Shown: piece after piece, positions 24,495 to 33,042 of the stretch
How positions within the stretch are numbered: the first letter of the stretch is position 1
Layout of the letters: each line of letters starts with the position of its first letter
Origin: Spartobacteria bacterium
GTDB lineage: Bacteria; Verrucomicrobiota; Verrucomicrobiia; Chthoniobacterales; UBA10450
Assembly (NCBI GenBank): GCA_003134765.1
Contig: PLCM01000008.1
Location: 23,260-87,259 of the forward strand
Direction of reading: 5' to 3'
Length of the DNA stretch: 64,000 bases
Position numbers and translations under genes: made by a program
The notes under the pieces: generated by a model
What the model saw: only the letters and a program-made list of their open reading frames with translations
Told to the model about the DNA's origin: nothing
Databases searched by the model: none

Positions 24495-25421
24495 CTATTC
24501 CCACTGCTCAACCGGAACCTCGATTCGCGCGGCAGTGACGTCACCGAGGAACTGAAGACGCCGCCGGGATTTTTCCGCCGCCGGGAAGAGCGCCAGATAA
24601 AACTTTTCGCCGGCATCGCGTTCTTTCAGCCATTCGCGTTGCGCTTCGCGCGCGAGCGAGACCCGGTCCTTATCTGTCTGCGCCAGCACCTCAGCGTATT
24701 TCTTGTTCAGCTGCTGGTCCAACGTGTCGAACCTCTTCTTCAACTCAGCTTCACTCGGCAGCGGATCGATTGGTTCGGCACCCGCGAGGTTCGTGGCCTT
24801 TGTCTTGTTAAGTTTTCGCGAGTAATCGGTGACTTCGAATTTGTTGGCGCGGGTGTTGAAATAAAGAAACCCGCTGTGCATGTCCCTCTTTTCTTCACCG
24901 CCACTAAGCCGAATCAGGACACGACTCGAATCACAACTCCAGCTGGCGAAGGCAGTCATCGCATAAACACCGTCAGCGGAATAGTCACGCTTCAAGGCTC
25001 CGAGTCTTATGCAATTCTCCCAGACGAGGTCGTTGAATGATCGTTGTCCGCCGATGGCCTCGACCCGAAGCGGTTTCAGGAGGTGATAGACATTTCCATA
25101 GCGCAAACCCGAACCGACATGGCGCAAACCAAACAGCCATTCTTCGCTTGGAGAAAAATGAAATTCATCGTCCGTAGGCGAGTCGACCGCCTCCTTCGGT
25201 AACTTCGCTTGCTGGGCGGGATCAGTGGCGGAGACCAGCCAGATGTCTCCGATTGGCTCCTGTTCCGCCCGCGCTGGTTCAGAATACCTAGATTCAATCC
25301 GAAACGCGCCGCTCGGGCTGGTAGCCAGAGTTTCAGTTGCTTCTGCAGCCCTCGCTATCGTCAGGCCGCAAAAACCCAGGGACAGAACCAACCCGGTACA
25401 CGCTAAACGACTTCTCTCCAC
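24495..25421 (-). CDS. Secreted protein with a C-terminal LprI/DUF1311-like region; third gene of the SIR2-TIR/nSTAND operon
   Basis: Starting at GTG 25421 it encodes 308 residues with a signal peptide (VERSRLACTGLVLSLGFCGLTIARAAEA). The middle part (EFHFSPSEEWLFGLRHVGSGLRYGNVYHL and following) looks like a beta-rich domain that I do not recognise. The last about 90 residues (ELKKRFDTLDQQLNKKYAEVLAQTDKDRVSLAREAQREWLKERDAGE) match the Cys-poor helical pattern of DUF1311/LprI lysozyme-inhibitor-like proteins. The start lies 11 bp after the stop of the nSTAND gene, so co-transcription is likely. A longer frame to 25532 would begin inside the nSTAND gene. The product is predicted to be periplasmic, on the same side as the repeat array of its neighbour. 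Confidence 0.75.
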   Translation of the reverse strand: MERSRLACTGLVLSLGFCGLTIARAAEATETLATSPSGAFRIESRYSEPARAEQEPIGDIWLVSATDPAQQAKLPKEAVDSPTDDEFHFSPSEEWLFGLRHVGSGLRYGNVYHLLKPLRVEAIGGQRSFNDLVWENCIRLGALKRDYSADGVYAMTAFASWSCDSSRVLIRLSGGEEKRDMHSGFLYFNTRANKFEVTDYSRKLNKTKATNLAGAEPIDPLPSEAELKKRFDTLDQQLNKKYAEVLAQTDKDRVSLAREAQREWLKERDAGEKFYLALFPAAEKSRRRLQFLGDVTAARIEVPVEQWE

Positions 25422-25432
25422 GTCAGGTCCCG

Positions 25433-28400
25433 TTATGTATGTTGGCCTACCTTCAGCTGGATCGGCTTGCCATCCAGTCCGATATAGGACTTCTGCAGCT
25501 GTTGGCCCCGCTCGTCGTAGGTCGCTTCCCAACCGTGGTACCCATCTTTCAAGAGCACCGGCTCATCCTTCAGCCCGTGATAGGTTTGCCGGACGATATT
25601 GCCACGGCCGTCGTAGGTGAATTTGACTCTGGCGTATCCGGCGGGAAGCAAGACCGGTTTTCCATCTAGACCTAGATACGTCGTGGTAATTTCGTTGCCG
25701 CGCTCGTCGAACTGCGAGTCCCAACCGTGGTAACCATTCTTATGCAGGACCGGCTCGTCGTTGCTGCCGAAAAAGGTCACCTGAACCACTTTCCCGCGCG
25801 CGTCATACCCGGCCTTCATTGTCGCGAAACCGAGGGCACGCGAAACCGGCTTGCCATCCAGGCCAATAAAAGTGCGGACTAACTCGTTCCCGCGCTCGTC
25901 GTATTGCGATTGCCAGGCGTGGTAACCCTCCTTGTGAAGGACCGGTTCTTCGTTAACCCCGTAATAACTCGTGCGCGTGGCCTTGCCGTGCTCGTCAAAG
26001 GTCGCTTTCATAATGGCGTAACCCTCGGGCATCAAAGTCGGCTTTTGATCGATCCCGACAAAGATCGTGGCCGTCTCGTTGCCACGATCATCGTAACGCG
26101 ATTGCCAGCCGTGGTAAGAGTCTTTGTACAGCACCGGCTCGTCTTTCACCCCATAGTAAAGCACCTGCGTTATGTTGCCATGGGTGTCATAACTCCATTT
26201 TACCTTCGCGTATCCATCGGGCATGCGGATCGGTTTGTCGTCCAGCCCAAGATAGGTCTTCTGGATTCGCCGGCCGCGCTCATCGTATTTCGATTCCCAG
26301 CCGTGGTGGCCGTCCTTGTGCAAAACGGGTTCTCCATTTACGCCGAACAAACCCATGCGAGTCTCACGCCCGCCCGCGTCAAACACTGACTTCATCGTCG
26401 CAAAACCGGCGGTCAACAAACCCGGTTTCTCATCGAGCCCGACATAAGTGGTCAGGATCCTGTTTCCACGATCATCGTATTGAGCGTCCCAGCCGTGGTT
26501 GCCATCCTTATGCAAAAATGGCTCGTCCTTTGGGCCCCAATACCTCTTGCGGGTTACCTTGCCGCGCCCATCGAAGATATTGACGACTCGGTGGATCCCC
26601 GAGTCACGCTCCAGCGTGGGTTTTCCGGCCCCATCGAAGTAAGCCTCTTCCAGTTCGTTTCCATCTGAATCGTATTTTCTTCGCACGAAGGCATAGCCGC
26701 TCGTGATCACGACAGGTTTGCCATCAATGCCGATGAAGGTGGTCGCAATCTCGTTACCGCGCTCATCGTACTCCGATTCCCAGGCGTGGTTCCCATCCTT
26801 ATGGAGCAGCGGCTCACCGTTGACGCCATAGTAACTCTGGCGCGTCTTTCGTCCGCGGGCATCGTAGGTTGACTTCATCGAAGCATAGCCGGCGGCAACC
26901 AGGGTTGGTTTGCCATCCAGCCCGAGATACGTGGTGGCAACGCTATTACCCCGGTCATCATATTGCAGTTCCCAGGCGTGGTTACCGTCGCGATGCAATA
27001 CCGGCTCGTTATTAATGCCGTGGTAAGTCATCCGGGTCACCTTCCCCTCGGCGTTGTAAACCGATCGAAAGATCGCTACGCCGGATCCAAGAAGCGTTGG
27101 CTTTCCATCAAGACCCACATAGATCGTCGCAACGGCATTCCCGGCGTCATCGTACTCGGCTTCCATGCCATGATAACCGTCCTTGTGCAGAAGGGGCTCC
27201 CCGTTGGCGCCGTAATAGGTGGTCCGAATCGATCGCCCCAGCGTATCATACTCGTTCCTCGAGCGGTACCATCCATCCTTTAGCGGCATTGGTTTCAGGT
27301 CGGGACCAATGGACCGGACTTCAGTCATCCAACCTTTGTCGTTGTAGGTGACGAGGAGACCGCAGTTGCCTGCGTTATCGATCATGTTCTTGCCATCTGC
27401 GTCCAGCGAAAGGAGCTGCGTAACCTGGCCACTCGAGTTATGACTAATCCCTTGACCAAAGGCGCCATCGGGCCCCACCGCGGGCAGGTTCTTCCCATCT
27501 CGAAACGTGACGCGGTCTTCCCAGCCCTGGTTGTCGTAGTGAATGGAGACGTACTCGGCCTGGGAGCTGCGCTGTAATTGCGGAAACCCGTCAGGACCCA
27601 CAAAGCGAGCCAGGCGAGAATCACTCGGGCCGGAACCGGGCGGCGAGTAGATGAAGCCAAATACCATCTTGCCTTCGCGATCGAGGGCGCGCTCGTAAAT
27701 GATTTCGCCGTTGGCGTTGGAAACGAACTCCCACTGGCAAACGGTCTGGAGACCCAGCCGCTCGGCCCGGGCCTGCGACTGGCCGCCTTCGGTGTCGCCA
27801 CTATCGGAATCGCGTTTCCACAAGTAGGTCCCGACGGAGTGGTTGGTTGTTGGCTTTAGTCGCGAATCGACCGCGACCATTCGAAAGGCGGGCTTCCAGT
27901 GAATCCGCCAGCCCTCGCGGGTGATTCCTTTGTGCACGAGCAAGTAAGAGACGGAGTGATGGCGGGCGTCCGCCTCGGAAATGGGGATGCTGCCGACAGG
28001 GAAACCATTACGTTTCGTGAACTCAGCAAAGTAAGCCTTATGTTCCTGGACAAAGAGGAAATAACCTCCCCAGACCGTCGCGACCAGGGCAACAGCCAGG
28101 GCGCAAGCTACTGCCATGGTAACGCGCTGCTTGCGTCGTTGTGCTACTTGTTCCGCGCGAAGGCGCTCTGCCTGCGCCAGAGCTTCCCGGGTTAAACGGG
28201 AATCCCTGCTCGCTTTGATCACAGGAACGAGAACGTCGTGGGTAAGCTCGACCCGCCGCGTGTGATGACGGTCTTCGTATGCGAGCAGTCGACGATTTAC
28301 TAACTCATTTAAGATGGGCAGCGTGACATCGGGCCGGGTCAGGGCATCATCCAGAGCGCAACTGTTACGATGTCCGCTCGCGGTCAGCAGCTCGTTCTCA

Positions 28401-29395
28401 ATAAAAAGTCGCACGCCCGGAGGAAAATCCGCCAGCGTTCGCAGGTAAAAGTCCTCAAAAATCTTGTGCTGCTCTACGTCGAGCAGATCCGGGGTGATCT
28501 TCGCTTCCGCCCCGCGCGCCAGCCGGCGCTCGTTTAGTTCGCGCAGCACCAAACTCAACAACGCGGGCGCAACCGTCATCTCGTCGGCATCGGACGCGCC
28601 GCCCGCGACATATTGCACGATGCGATCTTCGACGCCCGGTGCGAGCAACGGCGCACCCAGCGCGATAACCTGCCGCGCTTGTTTTTCACCCATCGGGAGA
28701 AGGCGAAGCCGGTTCTGGCCGAGCGCGCGGAAATGCGAGCGAATGCGGTCGAGGTCCGCGAGATAATCCTCGCGCATCGCAAGCAGGACCTTGAGCGGCG
28801 CAGGCTTGAAGGCAAACCCTTTCGCCCGCGAAGGATCGTCACGCAGCGCGGCGGGCGGCCGATTCTCGATCAGGTCGGCCAGCTCCACAATAAACGCGCC
28901 GGCTTGCGCAGTTCGTGCCGGTGTTTCGCGACCCAGCGTGAAAAACTCCTCGAATTGATCGAACGCGAGAAACGGCGTAACCAGATCATTCCGCGCGCTC
29001 CAGAAATGGTTCCCCTCGCGATGAAAATATTCCCACAAGGTTTCGTCCGGGCGGGGCTGGGGAGCTTCCACCTTCGCCGCGATGGCGGCGACCGTGATGG
29101 CATTAAAAATTTGATCAGCCAGCGGGAGGGCGCCTTCCAGATAATCGAGGCGGATTGGGACCGGCAGGATGTTCTCCTCACGGAGCGCGGGAAAGAGGCC
29201 CGCCTGAACGAGCGACGTTTTTCCCAGACCCGATACGCCGTAGAGCAGCGTCAGCGTATCGCGGCGCACAAGTCGAAGCAGGTCTTCGATCTCGTCGCCG
29301 CGTCCGGCAAAAAAACTGCGGTCGCCTTCCGTGAAAGAAGCGAGCCCGATCCAGGGATGTTGCGCGTCGGCCCGATCGGCTCCGGAATCGCTCAT
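25433..29395 (-). CDS. nSTAND NTPase with transmembrane helix and C-terminal YD-like tandem repeats
   Basis: A 1320-residue signalling NTPase. N-terminal WIGLASFTEGDRSFFAGRGDEIEDLL leads into an nSTAND1-type domain: Walker A GVSGLGKTS (53-61), Walker B FLAFDQFEEFF (142-152), then a winged-helix-like region ending in RVELTHDVLVPVI. A basic stretch (AEQVAQRRKQRV) precedes one transmembrane helix (about 425-450, TMAVACALAVALVATVWGGY), so the NTPase should be cytoplasmic and the rest periplasmic. From about residue 711 come roughly nine 64-residue units with YDxRGN, YxGLDGKP and EPVLHKDGxHxW. Its ATG overlaps the SIR2/TIR stop by 4 bp. In STAND proteins C-terminal repeats usually act as the sensor and the NTPase oligomerises to activate an effector; the TIR protein is the obvious candidate. 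Confidence 0.88.
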   Translation of the reverse strand: MSDSGADRADAQHPWIGLASFTEGDRSFFAGRGDEIEDLLRLVRRDTLTLLYGVSGLGKTSLVQAGLFPALREENILPVPIRLDYLEGALPLADQIFNAITVAAIAAKVEAPQPRPDETLWEYFHREGNHFWSARNDLVTPFLAFDQFEEFFTLGRETPARTAQAGAFIVELADLIENRPPAALRDDPSRAKGFAFKPAPLKVLLAMREDYLADLDRIRSHFRALGQNRLRLLPMGEKQARQVIALGAPLLAPGVEDRIVQYVAGGASDADEMTVAPALLSLVLRELNERRLARGAEAKITPDLLDVEQHKIFEDFYLRTLADFPPGVRLFIENELLTASGHRNSCALDDALTRPDVTLPILNELVNRRLLAYEDRHHTRRVELTHDVLVPVIKASRDSRLTREALAQAERLRAEQVAQRRKQRVTMAVACALAVALVATVWGGYFLFVQEHKAYFAEFTKRNGFPVGSIPISEADARHHSVSYLLVHKGITREGWRIHWKPAFRMVAVDSRLKPTTNHSVGTYLWKRDSDSGDTEGGQSQARAERLGLQTVCQWEFVSNANGEIIYERALDREGKMVFGFIYSPPGSGPSDSRLARFVGPDGFPQLQRSSQAEYVSIHYDNQGWEDRVTFRDGKNLPAVGPDGAFGQGISHNSSGQVTQLLSLDADGKNMIDNAGNCGLLVTYNDKGWMTEVRSIGPDLKPMPLKDGWYRSRNEYDTLGRSIRTTYYGANGEPLLHKDGYHGMEAEYDDAGNAVATIYVGLDGKPTLLGSGVAIFRSVYNAEGKVTRMTYHGINNEPVLHRDGNHAWELQYDDRGNSVATTYLGLDGKPTLVAAGYASMKSTYDARGRKTRQSYYGVNGEPLLHKDGNHAWESEYDERGNEIATTFIGIDGKPVVITSGYAFVRRKYDSDGNELEEAYFDGAGKPTLERDSGIHRVVNIFDGRGKVTRKRYWGPKDEPFLHKDGNHGWDAQYDDRGNRILTTYVGLDEKPGLLTAGFATMKSVFDAGGRETRMGLFGVNGEPVLHKDGHHGWESKYDERGRRIQKTYLGLDDKPIRMPDGYAKVKWSYDTHGNITQVLYYGVKDEPVLYKDSYHGWQSRYDDRGNETATIFVGIDQKPTLMPEGYAIMKATFDEHGKATRTSYYGVNEEPVLHKEGYHAWQSQYDERGNELVRTFIGLDGKPVSRALGFATMKAGYDARGKVVQVTFFGSNDEPVLHKNGYHGWDSQFDERGNEITTTYLGLDGKPVLLPAGYARVKFTYDGRGNIVRQTYHGLKDEPVLLKDGYHGWEATYDERGQQLQKSYIGLDGKPIQLKVGQHT
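25440..27260 (-). repeat. Coding tandem repeats, about 192 bp (64 residues) per unit
   Basis: Nine occurrences of an EP(V/L)LHKDGxHxW motif, each preceded and followed by Y-D-x-x-G-N/K and Y-x-G-x-D-G-K-P sub-motifs. Units are 64 residues long; the third unit carries an additional sub-repeat (YFDGAGKPTLERDSG). Units are diverged at DNA level, so the array is old and not a recent slippage product. Confidence 0.9.
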
Positions 29396-30756
29396 TGGGC
29401 AGCGGCCTTCAGGCGACGCTCGCGCACGATGTCGGTCAGCGTCTTGATGAACTCGGGCTTCGCCTCTCCGCCGGCCGCGCGCGTGTAATGAAAATCGCGA
29501 AAACCGCTGAAGCTCACCGCGTTCTCCGGCGTATCATCGATGATTACCGGATGGATCAGCCGCGCCGTCGCCCGGTCCATGTCGCGCAATCGCTCCAGGG
29601 CGCGGTTCCATTCCCGGATAAAGATGCCTTCGTCTCGCTTGTTCGTGTTCGCGGAAATGACCGGGACGAAAACATCGCAGCTCGCAATGTTCTGCTCGAT
29701 CACCGGCCACCAGGGATCGCCCGAGCCGAGCCGGCCCTTGTCGAACCAGACGTCGAGACCGGCCGTGCCGAGGCTGCTTTGCAAACGCTCGACCGATTCC
29801 ACGTCCTGACTCGCGTAGCTTACGAAAACGGCGGGTGGTTTTGTTACAATGACGGCCGCGTGCACTTCATCAGCCGCCGCCGGTTTGTCCGCGAACGCGT
29901 CCCATTTTTCCGCGAGCTGGTCCACGAATTCGATCGGATTCGCGACGCCGAACGATTTCGTCTGCGGACTGAAGTTTTCGAGGAAATCGCGCAGATGGAG
30001 GTCGGCCACGACCGCGCCGTCCGCGACGAACTCGCGCGCCTCGTTGCCGCTGTAGAGCCGATCGCGCCGGCTCAACCGCACGAAGAAGCGCGCCAGCCAG
30101 TCGGGGTGCGCGTTGCCGATGAGGAGCAGGCGTTTCGTCCGCAACTCGTCAAAGAGATTCGCCAGTCGGCCCGACATCGATTCTTCGTGCAGCTTCCAGA
30201 TGAACTCGAGGGTCTCCTCGTCGATGAGCGCGCTATCGGGGATCCCGGAAATTTTACCGAAGAGATGAAAAACCACCCGGTGCGGAGAGCGCGCATAATC
30301 GCGCGGAATGTCGGTGAGTCCTGAATTCGGTGCGTAGGCAAAAACGTGGTCGGCCGGCGCACCGAGCGCCTTTGCCAGAAGGGAATCAACCGTCGTGCTG
30401 AGGAACAGGCGCAGCGGGTCGATCGTCGCCAGTTTGCGGAGCGGCTCGGGAACGGGAATCTGCCCATTCGCACCGCGAAGTGCGCTCAGAATTTCGAAGG
30501 TCTTGACATTGACGTCGTCGCGGGAATTTCGCCGGCTGGCGTTGAGATAAGCGGCAACAACCTGGTCGATGCTCGAGCAAGGGTCGCATTCATCGACCTC
30601 GAGTTCCGTCGCCAGGCGCTGCGCCAGGTACTCGTAAAGCAACTGCGATTTCCCCTCGATCTCGATCCGGAGCAGATCGCGCCCGACGATCGGGATGACC
30701 ACGCCTTTCGCAATCGACTGGAGCAGCTTGCTCCACTGTTTCGAATCATCATTCAT
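29392..30756 (-). CDS. SIR2-like/TIR fusion protein, putative NAD-targeting effector
   Basis: Starting at ATG 30756 (an in-frame TTG lies at 30765) it encodes 454 residues. Residues about 15-230 follow the SIR2-like layout: GVVIPIVGRDLL, LRLFLSTTVDSLL, VVFHLFGK and KRLLLIGNAHPDWL. Active SIR2 enzymes have an Asn in TTNxD and a His in HxHG; here these read TTVD and HLFG, so the domain may be inactive. From about 309 a TIR domain follows: AVFVSYASQDVESVERLQ, LDVWFDKGRLGSGDPWWPVIEQNIASCDVFVPVIS and IFIREWNRALERL, whose Glu (about 382) aligns with the catalytic Glu of NADase TIRs. The gene leads an operon with an nSTAND NTPase. A purine-rich tract (GAGGAAGAGGAAG) lies upstream of the start. Confidence 0.88.
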   Translation of the reverse strand: MNDDSKQWSKLLQSIAKGVVIPIVGRDLLRIEIEGKSQLLYEYLAQRLATELEVDECDPCSSIDQVVAAYLNASRRNSRDDVNVKTFEILSALRGANGQIPVPEPLRKLATIDPLRLFLSTTVDSLLAKALGAPADHVFAYAPNSGLTDIPRDYARSPHRVVFHLFGKISGIPDSALIDEETLEFIWKLHEESMSGRLANLFDELRTKRLLLIGNAHPDWLARFFVRLSRRDRLYSGNEAREFVADGAVVADLHLRDFLENFSPQTKSFGVANPIEFVDQLAEKWDAFADKPAAADEVHAAVIVTKPPAVFVSYASQDVESVERLQSSLGTAGLDVWFDKGRLGSGDPWWPVIEQNIASCDVFVPVISANTNKRDEGIFIREWNRALERLRDMDRATARLIHPVIIDDTPENAVSFSGFRDFHYTRAAGGEAKPEFIKTLTDIVRERRLKAAAQ

Positions 30757-30872
30757 TCCGATCAAATCTTCCTCTTCCTCTTCCGCTGCGTTCCTTACGC
30801 GCGCCCGAGATTGTCAGGAACCAAAAAAAATCGCAACGGGGATCGCGCGCTCCGTTGCGCGATGTTTACGAA

Positions 30873-30966
30873 TGGTAGGGACGCCGCGCTGCGGCGTCCG
30901 CGTCTCATGATCGGATCGGCGCACTGACGCTCCGCTACCGGACGCCGCAGCGCGGCGTCCCTACCA
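30873..30966. repeat. Perfect 28-bp inverted repeat, TGGTAGGGACGCCG family
   Basis: Arms 30873-30900 and 30939-30966 are exact reverse complements around a 38-bp centre, and each arm holds its own CGCCGCGCTGCGGCG palindrome. It lies between the divergent SIR2/TIR operon and the first OPT gene, so it is in the promoter region of both. It is the best-preserved copy of this family in the window. Confidence 0.92.
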
Positions 30967-31013
30967 AGCGCTTTGCAGTTGCAATCCGGTTTCAGAATCG
31001 CTTTGCTCCGGCC

Positions 31014-33017
31014 ATGAGCGCGAACGCCGACATCAACGAAAAAAAGCGTCCTGAACTTACGGTTCGCGGCCTGATCGTCGGCGTGATCATCACGTTGGTT
31101 TTCACGGCCGCCAACGTCTATTTCGGGCTCAAAGCCGGGCTGACTTTTTCCACCTCGATTCCGGCAGCGGTGATTTCGATGGCCATCCTGCGCAGCTTCA
31201 AAAATGCAACCGTTCAGGAAAACAACATCGTGCAAACGGTCGCCTCCGCCGCGGGCACCCTGTCGTCGATCATCTTTGTGTTGCCGGGTTTGATCATGAT
31301 CGGCTGGTGGACTGGATTTCCGTTTTGGATCTCGTTCCTAATCTGCGCTCTCGGCGGCATTCTCGGCGTGATGTACTCGATCCCGCTCCGCCGCGCCTTG
31401 GTGACGAACTCCGATCTGCCATATCCGGAAGGCGTCGCCTGTGCCGAAGTGCTCAAGATCGGCAGTGGCGACAAGGCGAATGCCGGCGAAGTGGAGCACA
31501 GTCGCGCCGGCCTGCTCGCGGTTATGTGGGGATCAATCGTGGCCGCGGTCTTTGCCGTCGTCGTCGCGACGCAATTATTCGCTGCTGACGTGGCGCAGAC
31601 TTTCCGCATCGGCAAACGCGGCGCGGTGAGCGGTTACGATTTCTCGCTTTCGTTCGCGCTGCTTGCGATCGGTCATCTCTGTGGCCTGTCGGTCGGCATC
31701 GCCATGCTAATCGGCGCCGGCATTGGCTGGGGGTGGCTCGTGCCGCACTACTCGGGGCTCAGCGGGGATCTAACGACTGCAGCTGGCGCACTCGCGCAAA
31801 GCACGTGGAGTCACAAAGTGCGCTTCATCGGCGCCGGGGCGATTGGTGTCTCCGCGATTTGGACGCTGCTGAAGCTGGTGAAACCTGTCGTCAGCGGATT
31901 GGCCGGCGCCATGGCCGCGTCCCGCGCGCGCAAGGCTGGGAAAGCGGACACGCTGCCGATTACTGAGCGCGACATCCCGATCGGCATCGTCGGGCTTATC
32001 ACGTTGGCTTGCATGCTGCCGATCGGTTGGGTTCTCGGCTACTTCGCAAACACGAGCGGGCTCGGCGCGCACCTGCCAACGCTGGTCATCGGCGGCGTGG
32101 CCTATGTCTTCCTGATGAGCTTCTTCGTTTCGACGGTCTGCGGTTACATGGCGGGATTGATCGGTTCGTCGAACAGTCCGCTTTCGGGCATCGGGATTCT
32201 GGTGGTGATCGGCGCGGCGTTACTCCTTGTGTTTGGCGTGAAGCCGTACGTCGGGCCGGATGCGTTCAAGGCGCTGATGGCTTTCGCGCTTTTCACCACC
32301 GCAGTGGTCTTCAACGTCGCCGCAATCGCGAACAACAACCTGCAAGATCTGAAAACCGGCCAGCTCGTCGATGCGACGCCGTGGAAACAGCAGGTCGCAC
32401 TGATCATCGGTGTCCTCGCGGGCGCGGTCGTGATTCCGCCAGTGCTCAACCTCGTTAACCAGGCATATGGGTTCGTGGGGGCGCCGGGCGCGGATTTGCG
32501 TCCGAATCCATTGCCCGCGCCGCAAGCGGGCCTGATCTCGTCGCTCGCGCAAGGCGTCATCGCCGCGGACATCGATTGGAGTCTCATCCGAATGGGCGCG
32601 ATGATCGGCGTCGGGATCATCGTGCTCGACTGGATTCTCTCTCGGGGAACGAAACACATGCGCGTGCCTCCGCTTGCGGTCGGACTCGGGATTTATCTGC
32701 CCACCGCGAGCACGCTCATGATCGTGGTCGGCACGATTGTTGGCTGGTTCTACGATCGCGGCGCCGATCGGACGCGGAATCCAGAAGGGACCAAGCAACT
32801 TGGCGTGTTACTCGCGTCGGGTTTGATCGTTGGTGAAAGTATTATCGGTGTGATCATCTCCGCCATCGTTGTCTTCTCTGCCGTTGGCGCACCTCTCGCG
32901 GTGGTCGGCCCCGGATTCGAGCACGCGGGGATCATTATCGGCGGCGTGGCCTTCGTCGCGATAGCGTTCCTATTGTATCGCTGGATCCTGCGCATGGGAG
33001 CGGCGCGTTCGGCCTAA
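31014..33017 (+). CDS. OPT-family oligopeptide transporter
   Basis: A 667-residue inner-membrane transporter with about 14-16 hydrophobic segments. OPT features: LTVRGLIVGVIITLVFTAANVYFGLKAGLTFSTSIPAAVISM at the N-terminus, NNIVQTVASAAGTLSSIIF, the LPYPEGVACAEVL motif and the NSPLSGIGI motif in the second half. Prokaryotic OPT proteins are proton-coupled importers of small peptides or metal chelates; the substrate is not readable from sequence. ATG 31014 puts a short cytosolic tail before the first helix. A second OPT gene follows 25 bp later, which implies one operon. Confidence 0.93.
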   Translation: MSANADINEKKRPELTVRGLIVGVIITLVFTAANVYFGLKAGLTFSTSIPAAVISMAILRSFKNATVQENNIVQTVASAAGTLSSIIFVLPGLIMIGWWTGFPFWISFLICALGGILGVMYSIPLRRALVTNSDLPYPEGVACAEVLKIGSGDKANAGEVEHSRAGLLAVMWGSIVAAVFAVVVATQLFAADVAQTFRIGKRGAVSGYDFSLSFALLAIGHLCGLSVGIAMLIGAGIGWGWLVPHYSGLSGDLTTAAGALAQSTWSHKVRFIGAGAIGVSAIWTLLKLVKPVVSGLAGAMAASRARKAGKADTLPITERDIPIGIVGLITLACMLPIGWVLGYFANTSGLGAHLPTLVIGGVAYVFLMSFFVSTVCGYMAGLIGSSNSPLSGIGILVVIGAALLLVFGVKPYVGPDAFKALMAFALFTTAVVFNVAAIANNNLQDLKTGQLVDATPWKQQVALIIGVLAGAVVIPPVLNLVNQAYGFVGAPGADLRPNPLPAPQAGLISSLAQGVIAADIDWSLIRMGAMIGVGIIVLDWILSRGTKHMRVPPLAVGLGIYLPTASTLMIVVGTIVGWFYDRGADRTRNPEGTKQLGVLLASGLIVGESIIGVIISAIVVFSAVGAPLAVVGPGFEHAGIIIGGVAFVAIAFLLYRWILRMGAARSA

Positions 33018-33042
33018 AGGTTGCCGGACGCTAATCGCTTCC

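Noticed and set aside
25440..27260. CRISPR array or RHS toxin
   Set aside because: The repeats are 192-bp coding units without short identical repeats and unique spacers, and there is no RHS core domain or C-terminal toxin tip.
28613..29488. 291-codon plus-strand frame
   Set aside because: It is antisense to the NTPase domain of the nSTAND gene, which has intact Walker motifs.
24495..30756. Canonical Thoeris system
   Set aside because: Thoeris has separate ThsB (TIR) and ThsA (SIR2-SLOG) proteins and no STAND NTPase; here SIR2-like and TIR parts are fused, and the catalytic SIR2 positions are lost.
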